Shown: positions 1-5,017, counted from the first letter of the stretch. The stretch is 5,480 nt of DNA from Arenicella sp. (GCA_018677115.1 JAHHOC010000238.1:1-5480), one strand, 5' to 3'. Program-made: numbers and translations. The notes: a model not told the origin generated them from the letters alone.

Positions 1-109
1 CTGCTGACCAATTCTGGTCAAACAGAAAAACCCGGTCCTTGCGAAACAACGACTGGCGCACCCTTCGCTCAAACAGAGTTGAAGAAGTAGTGTGTTTTTT
101 AGTACCCAT
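1..109 (-). CDS. N-terminal fragment of an unrecognised protein, cut by the left edge
   Basis: From an ATG at 109-107 the minus strand stays open to the window edge, giving 36 residues: MGTKKHTTSSTLFERRVRQ followed by a basic and aromatic stretch with FLFDQNWSA at the cut. The first in-frame stop upstream is at 124-122, so this ATG is the only ATG start available. No clear Shine-Dalgarno precedes it, which weakens the call. The segment is basic, has no signal peptide or membrane helix, and matches no family I recognise. Two plus-strand frames are also open across part of this stretch, one of them ending at 88-90, so the strand choice rests mainly on the natural-looking composition and the ATG. 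The sequence to the left would decide it. Confidence 0.45.
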   Translation of the reverse strand, partial: MGTKKHTTSSTLFERRVRQSLFRKDRVFLFDQNWSA

Positions 110-190
110 AAGTATGCTTGCTCATTATGTGCAGGGAATTGCATATGGTGAGGTTTAGTCCACGACATTTCTCTATACCCATTTTTGCAG

Positions 191-207
191 GTGACAATTT
201 TCGTCAC
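191..207. repeat. Perfect inverted repeat GTGAC-N7-GTCAC, possible operator
   Basis: GTGAC at 191-195 is the reverse complement of GTCAC at 203-207, with an AT-rich 7-base centre. It lies about 80-100 bases upstream of the minus-strand ATG at 109, a plausible place for a regulator site. The spacing does not fit the CRP consensus (TGTGA-N6-TCACA). Function is inferred only from symmetry and position; a 5-base arm can occur by chance. Confidence 0.25.
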
Positions 208-264
208 TCTACAGCAACCCCCTATTCGGCCTAACAGTATTACTGCTGGCATTGCCGCCGTACA

Positions 265-285
265 ACAGCTGTATTGTTAAGCTGT
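265..285. repeat. Inverted repeat ACAGCT-N9-AGCTGT
   Basis: Six-base perfect arms at 265-270 and 280-285 flank a nine-base loop. It could form a short hairpin in RNA from either strand. No T tract follows on the plus strand, so it is not a standard intrinsic terminator. It sits downstream of the minus-strand TauE-like gene and upstream of the left-edge gene, so either 3'-end processing or operator use is possible. Confidence 0.25.
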
Positions 286-367
286 GTTAAAAATGCCCAG
301 AACAGGCGGTAAAATGTAAAAAAACAATAATTGGCGTACAGGATGTCTTCAGAAAATGACCGGAAAA

Positions 368-1120
368 CTAAAGCACCATGGCTAACGCCGCGATCAGTGT
401 CATGACAATGACAAACCAGCGATACACGTTTTCGGGAATATTTTTAACAATGGCGATGCCAAGGTAAGCACCTGCTGCGATGGCGGGAATCAATATGGCG
501 TCGAGCAGGAAGCTGTTCACAGTGATGGTCTGCCAGGCAAACACGTGGAACGGGATCTTGAGCACGTTGATGACCAGAAAAAACCAGGCGGCGGTGCCGA
601 TGAACTGGTTTTTGGGAAATTGCATAGCCAGCAGATATAAAATCATGATCGGGCCAGCCAGGTTACCCACCATAGTGGCAAAGCCGCCAATAATACCGAT
701 GCTGTAGCCGAACAAGGGCGAAGTGGGAATGGTGGGTTGACGTTGATGTTGTTGCCAGATCATGATGGCAAGCGAGACAAAAATGATGCCGACCATGATC
801 AGGCGAAATGCCTGGTCATCGATGATATTGCCGGTCAGGGTGCCGATTACAACGCCGATAAGGGCAAACGGCAGCAGGCGCCGCAAGTGTTGCCAGTTGG
901 CGTGTTGGTGATAGTGATACACGCCAAAGAAGTCGGCGAAGATGAGAATAGGGAGCAGTAATCCGGTGGAGGCTTTGCCGCCAAACACAATCGCCAGTAG
1001 CGGTACTGCAATCATGCCAGCTCCAGCCACCCCGGTTTTACCCATACCAATCAGCACTGCCACCACGACCAGTATCACAAGGTCGGTTACCGACAGGCTG
1101 TAGGAGAAAAGTTCCAGCAC
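368..1120 (-). CDS. TauE/SafE-family (TSUP) membrane permease
   Basis: This 250-residue inner-membrane protein belongs to the TauE/SafE (TSUP, formerly DUF81) family, whose members export sulfite, sulfoacetate or related anions or move other organic anions; the substrate here is unknown. The family's internal duplication is visible. The first half carries GMGKTGVAGAGMIAVP (about 25-40) followed by GGKASTGLLLPILIFADFFGV (47-67), and the second carries IGGFATMVGNLAGP (144-157) followed by a GTAAWFFLVINVLKIPFH-like segment (175-192). About eight hydrophobic helices span the length, which is normal for the family. The start is a GTG at 1120-1118; an in-frame stop two codons upstream excludes any longer form, and the Shine-Dalgarno is weak (CAGG about 10 bases upstream). 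The gene stands alone and is divergent from the TfoX-like gene. Family assignment is firm; substrate and symbol are not assignable. Confidence 0.93.
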   Translation of the reverse strand: MLELFSYSLSVTDLVILVVVAVLIGMGKTGVAGAGMIAVPLLAIVFGGKASTGLLLPILIFADFFGVYHYHQHANWQHLRRLLPFALIGVVIGTLTGNIIDDQAFRLIMVGIIFVSLAIMIWQQHQRQPTIPTSPLFGYSIGIIGGFATMVGNLAGPIMILYLLAMQFPKNQFIGTAAWFFLVINVLKIPFHVFAWQTITVNSFLLDAILIPAIAAGAYLGIAIVKNIPENVYRWFVIVMTLIAALAMVL

Positions 1121-1298
1121 AGTTCAGGTGCCTGATTGTCGAACTTTAAAAATGGCCATGGTCGGTCTGATCATGTTCAACGTGGTTGATGCAAATGCGC
1201 ACCACGGTAGCACGTTGGCCGCACTGTAAAAACAACTTATTTAAGGTAAATTAGAGGTGCCAGACCGATTCCGCAAACCTATCCGAAGCAGTGTGCTT
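1121..1298. promoter_or_regulatory. Divergent intergenic region between the permease and TfoX-like genes
   Basis: Both flanking genes start away from this 178-base gap, so it must hold promoters for each. I could not find a confident -35/-10 pair on either strand. The region contains nested inverted repeats: CAACGTG (1178-1184) with CACGTTG (1211-1217), and CGTGGT (1181-1186) with ACCACG (1201-1206). It also contains a 25-codon plus-strand ORF (1152-1229) and, in the same codon register on the minus strand, a histidine-rich frame (1235-1146); neither has a good ribosome binding site. Confidence 0.4.
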
Positions 1299-1664
1299 AT
1301 GAGTGAATTCGTAAAATTTTTGCATGAGGTTTTTGAACAATTTGGCCCTATCCGTAGTCGCAAGATGTTTGGCGGGCACGGCATTTACCACAACGACCTT
1401 ATGTTCGCATTGGTGGCGGACGATGAACTCTATCTAAAAGCTGATGATCAAACCATTGTCGAATTTGAACGGCTCGGTCTGACTCCCTTTGAGTTTAACA
1501 GTAAGGGCAAGATTCTGACCATGCGCTATTACCATGCACCGGAAGACATTTATGACGACCCGGATTTAGCCAGCCAGTGGGCACAACTGGGCTATGACGC
1601 CGCGCTGCGGGCGCAGCAGGCGAAAATAAAAAAGAACAAGACAGCCCGCCGAAAAAACAATTAG
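1299..1664 (+). CDS. Short TfoX N-terminal-domain protein
   Basis: The 121-residue product is essentially a single TfoX_N domain. It starts MSEFVKFLHEVFEQFGPIRS, then has the family's KMFGGHGIYHNDLMFALVADDELYLK signature (about residues 22-47), followed by a GLTPFEF segment and a YY-x-AP motif near residue 75. It ends in a lysine/arginine-rich tail (AKIKKNKTARRKNN). Full-length TfoX/Sxy competence regulators, such as the roughly 209-residue E. coli Sxy, add a C-terminal TfoX_C domain that is absent here. A role in competence is therefore not implied; single-domain forms are widespread and uncharacterised. I chose ATG 1299 because family members usually begin directly with this helix. A GTG at 1257 in the same frame would add 14 residues and has an AAGG about ten bases upstream, so it remains possible. 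The gene converges on pirin with a 50-base gap. Confidence 0.87.
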   Translation: MSEFVKFLHEVFEQFGPIRSRKMFGGHGIYHNDLMFALVADDELYLKADDQTIVEFERLGLTPFEFNSKGKILTMRYYHAPEDIYDDPDLASQWAQLGYDAALRAQQAKIKKNKTARRKNN

Positions 1665-1714
1665 ACCGGCATGCAAGTCATCAATCCGCCGCTGGGTCCC
1701 GTACCTCGCTGGGT

Positions 1715-2587
1715 TTATTCACTGTCTATAACAAGCCTATGATTATTGAAATCATCGATCGCCTGCATGATCTCCTCACGCGTATTCATGACAAAGGGGC
1801 CGTGACGGGCAATCGGCTCGTTTAATGGCTGACCCGCGACCAGTAAGAATTCAGTGGGTGCATCGTCACTGCGTGCGCTGACGTGATCGTCCCGTTCGTG
1901 CGTTTGCAGTACTGCCAGTTGGCGAGCGCCGAGCTGTTTTTCATCAGGCCCGATTGCCAGGCTACCTTCGATCACATACACGAACGCGTTGTGGCCCGGA
2001 TCAATGCTTTGCTTGAAAGTGCTGCCTGCGGGCAGGGAAACATGCAGGTACAGTGGGTGCACGTAATGATTAGTGACCGCTCCACGGGTGCCGCAATCAG
2101 TAACTCCTGCAATGACGCGTACGTGGCCGCCATCAGCAAGTTGTTCAACGGTAAATTGTTCGCCACTTAACTCCTGGTAGGCGGGTTTGGTCATCTTGTC
2201 CTTGGCGGGCAAATTAACCCACAGTTGAAAACCGCTCATCAGGCCGTCGGATTGTTCCGGCATCTCTGAATGGATGATACCGCTGCCGGCAGTCATCCAT
2301 TGCACACCGTGCGGCCCGATCACGCCTTCATTTCCTGCACTATCTTTGTGGCGCATGTTACCGGCCAGCATATAAGTGACAGTTTCAAAGCCCCGGTGTG
2401 GGTGACTGGGAAAACCGCCGATGTAATCATCCGGATTATCACTTTCAAAATGGTCCAGCAACAGAAACGGATCAAGCATATCGAGTTGGTGACTGGCAAT
2501 CAGCCGCGTCATTTTGACGCCGGCTCCGTCCGAGGTCTTTTCCCCATCGGTGATCATGCGGACGCGCCGCGCTGTGCTTTTGCTCAT
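1715..2587 (-). CDS. Pirin family protein (bicupin, metal-binding)
   Basis: This 290-residue cytoplasmic protein has the pirin architecture: an N-terminal cupin (roughly residues 20-125) and a C-terminal pirin domain (roughly 175-285). All four metal ligands known from human pirin and E. coli YhhW are in place: H62 and H64 in SHPHRGFETVTY, and H106 and E108 in GSGIIHSEMPEQ. The C-terminal signature LNEPIARHGPFVMNT followed by EEI..AI.DF is also clear. Bacterial pirins bind iron or another divalent metal, and some show quercetin 2,3-dioxygenase activity; others modulate metabolic enzymes, so the physiological role is open. The start at 2587 is supported by GGAGAAC six bases upstream. The same frame is open to 2737, but that extension has no conserved content and would overlap the neighbouring gene's start. 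Monocistronic, divergent from the MAPEG gene. Confidence 0.95.
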   Translation of the reverse strand: MSKSTARRVRMITDGEKTSDGAGVKMTRLIASHQLDMLDPFLLLDHFESDNPDDYIGGFPSHPHRGFETVTYMLAGNMRHKDSAGNEGVIGPHGVQWMTAGSGIIHSEMPEQSDGLMSGFQLWVNLPAKDKMTKPAYQELSGEQFTVEQLADGGHVRVIAGVTDCGTRGAVTNHYVHPLYLHVSLPAGSTFKQSIDPGHNAFVYVIEGSLAIGPDEKQLGARQLAVLQTHERDDHVSARSDDAPTEFLLVAGQPLNEPIARHGPFVMNTREEIMQAIDDFNNHRLVIDSE

Positions 2588-2740
2588 GAAGTTCTCCGCA
2601 GTTGTAATTAGACTCTCAATGTATGGGGGCGCGTGGAGAAAATGACAATGGGGTTTTTTGTTGGCAGTCGCTCTCATTTTCCGCTGCAGACAGCTCAATA
2701 TCCCGTAAAATGAGTGCAATACAATAAACAGGTACACAAA
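2588..2740. promoter_or_regulatory. Divergent pirin/MAPEG promoter region with three AAAATGA motifs
   Basis: This 153-base gap separates two genes transcribed away from each other. A minus-strand TTGTCA, followed about 17 bases on by CATACA, could serve pirin. For the plus strand, TAAAAT (2706-2711) and TACAAT (2720-2725) are good -10 look-alikes, but neither has a matching -35. The heptamer AAAATGA occurs at 2639-2645 and 2707-2713 directly and at 2674-2680 inverted; the latter two form a perfect 8-base inverted repeat CTCATTTT-N26-AAAATGAG. The copies are spaced about three helical turns apart, so they could bind one regulator serving both genes; that role is inferred. Confidence 0.4.
2591..2597 (-). 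promoter_or_regulatory. Ribosome binding site fixing the pirin start
   Basis: On the minus strand this reads GGAGAAC, with GGAG six bases before the ATG at 2587-2585. It decides against the 50-residue-longer reading frame, whose upstream candidates lack such a site and would run into the divergent gene. Confidence 0.75.
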
Positions 2741-3163
2741 ATGAGCTCACAAACCATATTGCAGCCGGTGGTTGCGCTGCTGCTGTTAAATTGCATTATG
2801 TTTTTCTGGATGTACGCTACCCGGATTCCAGCCATTCAAAAAGCCGGCCTGGTCATGGATCCGAATGTGCCGAGTGGTGAACAGATGAGTAAACTGCCGG
2901 CGAATGTGCGCTGGAAGGCAGACAATTACAATCACCTGCTGGAGCAGCCAACGATGTTTTATGCAGTCGCGCTCACACTGGTGTTTTTGGGTGTGGGTGA
3001 TGGGCTCAATACCACCCTGGCCTGGGCCTACGTTGGCCTGAGAGTAGTTCATTCCATTGTGCAGGTACTCTGGAATGCGATATTAGTACGGTTTGGTATC
3101 TTTTTTGTATCATCGTTGTTTCTGGTGGCGCTGGTACTCCGCGCTGCCGTTGAGGTGTTCTGA
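2741..3163 (+). CDS. MAPEG family integral membrane protein
   Basis: This 140-residue protein has four predicted membrane helices (about 8-27, 70-88, 91-110 and 116-137) and the MAPEG pattern. The polar cytoplasmic segment after helix 1 leads into KADNYNHLLEQPTMFYAVAL (59-78), the family's central Asn/Glu/Pro motif. AWAYVGLRVVHSIVQ (94-108) carries the conserved arginine and histidine at the start of helix 3. MAPEG proteins in eukaryotes are trimeric glutathione transferases or eicosanoid enzymes; bacterial members are mostly uncharacterised, with glutathione-dependent activity shown for a few. ATG 2741 is chosen over an in-frame GTG at 2714 because the hydrophobic helix starts soon after it and AGGT lies about 8 bases upstream. 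It is the first gene of a three-gene plus-strand set and its stop overlaps the next start (TGATG), which favours translational coupling. Confidence 0.9.
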   Translation: MSSQTILQPVVALLLLNCIMFFWMYATRIPAIQKAGLVMDPNVPSGEQMSKLPANVRWKADNYNHLLEQPTMFYAVALTLVFLGVGDGLNTTLAWAYVGLRVVHSIVQVLWNAILVRFGIFFVSSLFLVALVLRAAVEVF

Positions 3164-3639
3164 TGATGAAACAGTGGGTTGCAGACATGGTTAAGGAAAT
3201 CGGCATTATCGTTCTGATCGGTGTGCTGCCCATTGTCTATGCGTTCGTATTTGGTGGCGCCAACATTGCCGAGCAGGTATTGCTCAAGCTGTTAGTCGAC
3301 AGCCGGGTGACTGTATATCTGTTGGCCGGCGCTATTGTGTGTTTGCTGTTGGCCTGGCTGGAGCATCGGTTAATGTTCGGTTCTGCTACGCTTGAGGGCG
3401 GTCACCGGTTTATGACCTCGGTGTTGCTTGAGGCGGTACACACATTGGCCGGGTTACTGCGGATTATTGCTGGCGCCTTGCTCGGCTTTCTGGCATTGGG
3501 TGCACTGGGTATGGTGCTTATTCTAGGTAACATCAACCAAACGAGTTTTGCCGTGACCGGTGTTGTTGCTGCAACAATGGGCTTTCTTATCGCCAGACAG
3601 GCGGAAAGCGCCAAGCGCAAGTGGCTGCGCGGTAGTTAG
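3163..3639 (+). CDS. Unrecognised four-helix membrane protein, coupled to the MAPEG gene
   Basis: I do not recognise this 158-residue protein. It has four likely membrane helices at roughly 12-30, 49-67, 97-121 and 127-145, with short loops. A charged stretch between helices 2 and 3 (EHRLMFGSATLEGGHR, 67-82) is followed by LLEAVHTLAGLLR (88-100), and a basic C-terminal tail (ARQAESAKRKWLRGS) should face the cytoplasm. Two adjacent ATGs (3163 and 3166) are available; the first overlaps the MAPEG stop by one base, so ribosomes probably reinitiate here, and there is no separate strong Shine-Dalgarno. It ends two bases before the next gene. Position suggests a partner or accessory role for the MAPEG or SirB2 protein, but that is inference from gene order only. 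The hydrophobic pattern with a terminal basic tail argues for a real gene; opposite-strand frames here are shadows. Confidence 0.8.
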   Translation: MMKQWVADMVKEIGIIVLIGVLPIVYAFVFGGANIAEQVLLKLLVDSRVTVYLLAGAIVCLLLAWLEHRLMFGSATLEGGHRFMTSVLLEAVHTLAGLLRIIAGALLGFLALGALGMVLILGNINQTSFAVTGVVAATMGFLIARQAESAKRKWLRGS

Positions 3640-3641
3640 TC

Positions 3642-4019
3642 TTGCCAAGCCTGAGTTTCATTCACATGTTTTGCGCCTACCTGACCGGAGTGGGTTTCCT
3701 GTGCCGCGGCATACTGGCGCTGATAGAGCATCCGATACTGCAGCATAGGGTTACCAGAGTGTTCCCACATGTGGTTGATACATTGCTGTTGGCGAGTGCG
3801 CTTGGTATGGTGTTTTCCTGGTCGATATCCGTGCAATACAATAGCTGGATAGTGGCCAAGCTGTTGGCATTGCTGGTGTATATCGGTTTTGGACTGTTGA
3901 TGCTGCGCTTCGGCAACACACACCGCAAACGGATTATCGGCTTGTTGGGAGGTCTGCTCAGTTACGCCTATATCATCGGCGCAGCGCACAGTAAATCGAT
4001 CTGGCTGGGACTGGCTTAG
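3642..4019 (+). CDS. SirB2-family (SirB) membrane protein
   Basis: The 125-residue product has four membrane helices (about 7-27, 43-62, 69-89 and 97-116) and fits the SirB family. An early His-Met sits at the head of helix 1, followed by GFLCRGIL (18-25). The diagnostic FPHVVDTLLLASALGM (41-56) leads into a WIVAKLLALLVYIGFGLLMLR segment (69-89). The family is named after a Salmonella locus affecting invasion gene expression, but its biochemical role is not established and the name should not be read as a virulence function. The start is inferred as TTG 3642, two bases after the previous stop. An upstream in-frame stop at 3633-3635 leaves no longer option, and the next ATG (3666) would remove the conserved His at the start of helix 1. 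It is the last gene of the plus-strand set and converges on the next gene. Confidence 0.88.
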   Translation: MPSLSFIHMFCAYLTGVGFLCRGILALIEHPILQHRVTRVFPHVVDTLLLASALGMVFSWSISVQYNSWIVAKLLALLVYIGFGLLMLRFGNTHRKRIIGLLGGLLSYAYIIGAAHSKSIWLGLA

Positions 4020-4028
4020 CCAGGGCAA

Positions 4029-4055
4029 GCCAATATGGGCCAACTTGTTATTGGC
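4029..4055. terminator. Hairpin between convergent genes, weak terminator candidate
   Basis: GCCAATA (4029-4035) and TATTGGC (4049-4055) are perfect 7-base inverted arms around a 13-base loop, in the 39-base gap between two convergent genes. An alternative hairpin pairs GCCAA (4039-4043) with the same right arm. CTGGC-TTA-GCCAG (4011-4023) forms a third small stem over the SirB2 stop codon. The position is what one expects of a bidirectional terminator, but neither strand has a clear U tract after the stem, so strength is doubtful. Confidence 0.35.
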
Positions 4056-4058
4056 GGC

Positions 4059-4457
4059 CTATTTGTACAGCGCGGCTATCACCAACCCCGCCCCAATAAA
4101 CATTACGCCATCGACCAGCATGGTAACCACCGTGGCGTCTAGCCCCCAGGGCTGCAGACCGTAAAATAACAGGTAGATCGACGCGACAAACGCTGCGATC
4201 AGCAGACCAAAACGCAGGCCTTCCATTATGCCGGTGCCGCTCATGCCTTTGATATAAATACAAGTGAGGATGAAGCCTTGAAGATAGCAGGAGGCAACTA
4301 TCGCCCACATTATTTCGGTACCTTCGGGGCGCATCAAAGCCGTACCACCGTGGTTGCTCCAGAAATCTGCCAACAGGATGGCATTGACAATAAAGCCGTA
4401 GAACAGAATAAACGTGCCGCCGGCAATAGAGGCGATCAGGTAATTTTTAGTATTCAT
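4059..4457 (-). CDS. Small four-helix membrane protein of unknown function (DUF1761-like pattern)
   Basis: This 132-residue protein has four membrane helices at roughly 5-30, 46-69, 79-101 and 106-130. Visible features are the N-terminal NYLIASIAGGTFILFYGFIV, an acidic/polar loop (LADFW...MRPEGTE, 29-48), CYLQGFILTCIYIKG (57-71) entering the second loop, and LDATVVTMLVDGVMFIGAG (106-124), where an Asp lies inside the last helix. Length and the recurring glycine/aspartate layout resemble small DUF1761-type proteins; I offer that as a resemblance, not an assignment. ATG 4457 is chosen because GGAGGA stands six bases upstream, the best Shine-Dalgarno in the window. The frame nevertheless stays open a further 41 codons upstream, discussed as a finding. 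It is probably transcribed alone, converging on the SirB2 gene. Confidence 0.88.
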   Translation of the reverse strand: MNTKNYLIASIAGGTFILFYGFIVNAILLADFWSNHGGTALMRPEGTEIMWAIVASCYLQGFILTCIYIKGMSGTGIMEGLRFGLLIAAFVASIYLLFYGLQPWGLDATVVTMLVDGVMFIGAGLVIAALYK

Positions 4458-4463
4458 GTGTGT

Positions 4464-4469
4464 TCCTCC
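4464..4469 (-). promoter_or_regulatory. Strong ribosome binding site for the 4457 start
   Basis: The minus strand reads GGAGGA six bases before the ATG at 4457-4455, near-perfect complementarity to the 16S 3' end. It settles the start against a TTG at 4508 in the same frame. Confidence 0.8.
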
Positions 4470-4478
4470 GAGTATAAA

Positions 4479-4508
4479 AGCATAGGCAATAAAAATGCCT
4501 AATACCAA
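4479..4508 (-). promoter_or_regulatory. Candidate sigma70-type promoter for the small membrane protein gene
   Basis: On the minus strand, TTGGTA (4508-4503) and TATGCT (4484-4479) are separated by 18 bases and match 4 of 6 positions of each consensus hexamer. Transcription would start near 4472, giving a very short leader that still contains the Shine-Dalgarno. A 6-base perfect inverted repeat, TAGGCA-N7-TGCCTA (4483-4501), fills the spacer and could be an operator. This is pattern matching only; a promoter in the AT-rich segment further upstream is an alternative. Confidence 0.3.
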
Positions 4509-4555
4509 GCTTATGAGCCACTGTTTAGTAACCCGTAAGCGGTCGCGGATAGAAG

Positions 4556-4606
4556 ATACTATATCAGTAATGTTATATAACTATTTGAATGTTAATATAA
4601 TATTAG
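4556..4606. repeat. AT-rich palindromic segment at the thioesterase 3' end
   Basis: About 87% of bases 4561-4605 are A or T, in a window otherwise near half GC. It contains the perfect palindrome GTTATATAAC (4572-4581) and the mirror-armed TAATAT-A-ATATTA (4593-4605), which overlaps the thioesterase stop codon. It may act as an UP element or easily melted promoter for the minus-strand gene downstream, or mark the transcript end of the thioesterase; no GC-rich terminator stem is present. Confidence 0.4.
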
Positions 4607-4996
4607 TTGAGTGCACCGAAAAATAGCGATCAGTTTGTCGCTTTCCCGATGCCTGACTTCGGCATCCCAAACCTGAGTGGTCCTGCCCGTATGGCGAGTG
4701 TTAGCGGTGCATTCCAGGGTACCGTCGCGGGCTGTACCGAGGTGATTTGACTTAAGCTCGATGGTGGTGAAGCCGCGTGCGCCGTCTGGCAGGTTCGCCA
4801 TGCAACCGTGGCCCGCGCAGGAGTCGGCCAGCGTCACTACGCTGCCAGCATGCAGATAACCATTGGGAGCCAGATGTGCGCGAGTAATCGATAGTTCGGC
4901 ACTAAGGGTATTTTTCGCCGAATGGGTCACCGTTATACCCAGCAAATCCGGTAGGTCCTTGGCAGTTTTGAGAGTGCTTGATTGCGGTGAAGTCAT
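4592..4996 (-). CDS. PaaI-like hotdog-fold thioesterase
   Basis: This 134-residue protein carries the PaaI/YdiI-type hotdog signature: an N-terminal helix (KDLPDLLGI), a strand pair (ITVTHSAKNTLSAELSITRAHL), then NGYLHAGSVVTLADSCAGHGC (45-65). In that motif the HAG turn (H49) and D58 on the central helix correspond to the family's substrate and catalytic positions. FTTIELKSNHLGTARDGTLEC (76-96) and the closing strand TTQVWDAEVRH follow the fold. Such enzymes hydrolyse acyl-CoA or similar thioesters in the cytoplasm as homotetramers; the acyl group here cannot be read from sequence. The length is standard for a stand-alone domain. The ATG at 4996 has AGG about seven bases upstream and follows the carboxypeptidase stop by 21 bases, so the two are likely co-transcribed. 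Family confidence is high; specificity unknown. Confidence 0.92.
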   Translation of the reverse strand: MTSPQSSTLKTAKDLPDLLGITVTHSAKNTLSAELSITRAHLAPNGYLHAGSVVTLADSCAGHGCMANLPDGARGFTTIELKSNHLGTARDGTLECTANTRHTGRTTQVWDAEVRHRESDKLIAIFRCTQLILY

Positions 4997-5017
4997 AATT
5001 GGCCTGGATCTTTGCGA

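Larger units (their letters stand above)
110..367. other. Intergenic region with two inverted repeats, no convincing gene
   Basis: This stretch lies between the partial left-edge gene and the 3' end of the TauE-like gene, both on the minus strand. It holds GTGAC-N7-GTCAC (191-207), ACAGCT-N9-AGCTGT (265-285) and a run of seven A at 318-324 region that reads as a T run on the minus strand downstream of tauE. A weak minus-strand hairpin (GCC...GGC) with a short T tract lies around 288-307. None makes a textbook terminator. A 29-codon plus-strand ORF (145-234) with an AGGGA seven bases upstream is listed as a finding, not as a gene. Promoters for the left-edge gene should lie here, but I could not place a convincing -35/-10 pair. 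Confidence 0.5.

Noticed and set aside
737..961. Plus-strand ORF of 74 residues opposite the TauE-like gene
   Set aside because: Asp/Lys-rich low-complexity translation antisense to conserved permease sequence; a shadow frame.
1152..1229. Plus-strand 25-codon ORF MAMVGLIMFNVVDANAHHG...
   Set aside because: No Shine-Dalgarno before the ATG and no family resemblance; it shares register with the opposite-strand histidine-rich frame, so at most one could be meaningful.
1690..1714. Direct repeat CGCTGGGT (1690-1697 and 1707-1714) between TfoX-like and pirin genes
   Set aside because: Two 8-base copies only, no flanking mobile-element features and no stem with a T tract; most likely chance.
2270..2611. 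Plus-strand ORF of 113 residues opposite pirin
   Set aside because: It lies antisense to the metal-ligand region of pirin, and its translation has no recognisable pattern.
2588..2737. 50-residue N-terminal extension of pirin
   Set aside because: It lacks pirin-family content, has no matching ribosome binding site and would run to the divergent MAPEG start; GGAGAAC before 2587 fixes the shorter form.
2714..2740. GTG start adding nine residues to the MAPEG protein
   Set aside because: The added residues are polar and outside the family pattern; ATG 2741 has a usable AGGT and sits directly before the first helix.
3636..4043. Minus-strand ORF of 135 residues opposite SirB2
   Set aside because: It is rich in Gln/His/Cys without family pattern and is antisense to a clear SirB2 gene; a shadow frame.
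4048..4308. Minus-strand ORF of 86 residues inside the small membrane protein gene
   Set aside because: Same strand, different frame; Arg/His-rich composition typical of a shadow of a hydrophobic gene.
4471..4476. TATACT as -10 box for the 4457 gene
   Set aside because: Transcription would begin inside the Shine-Dalgarno sequence, destroying the ribosome binding site, and no -35 lies at the right distance.
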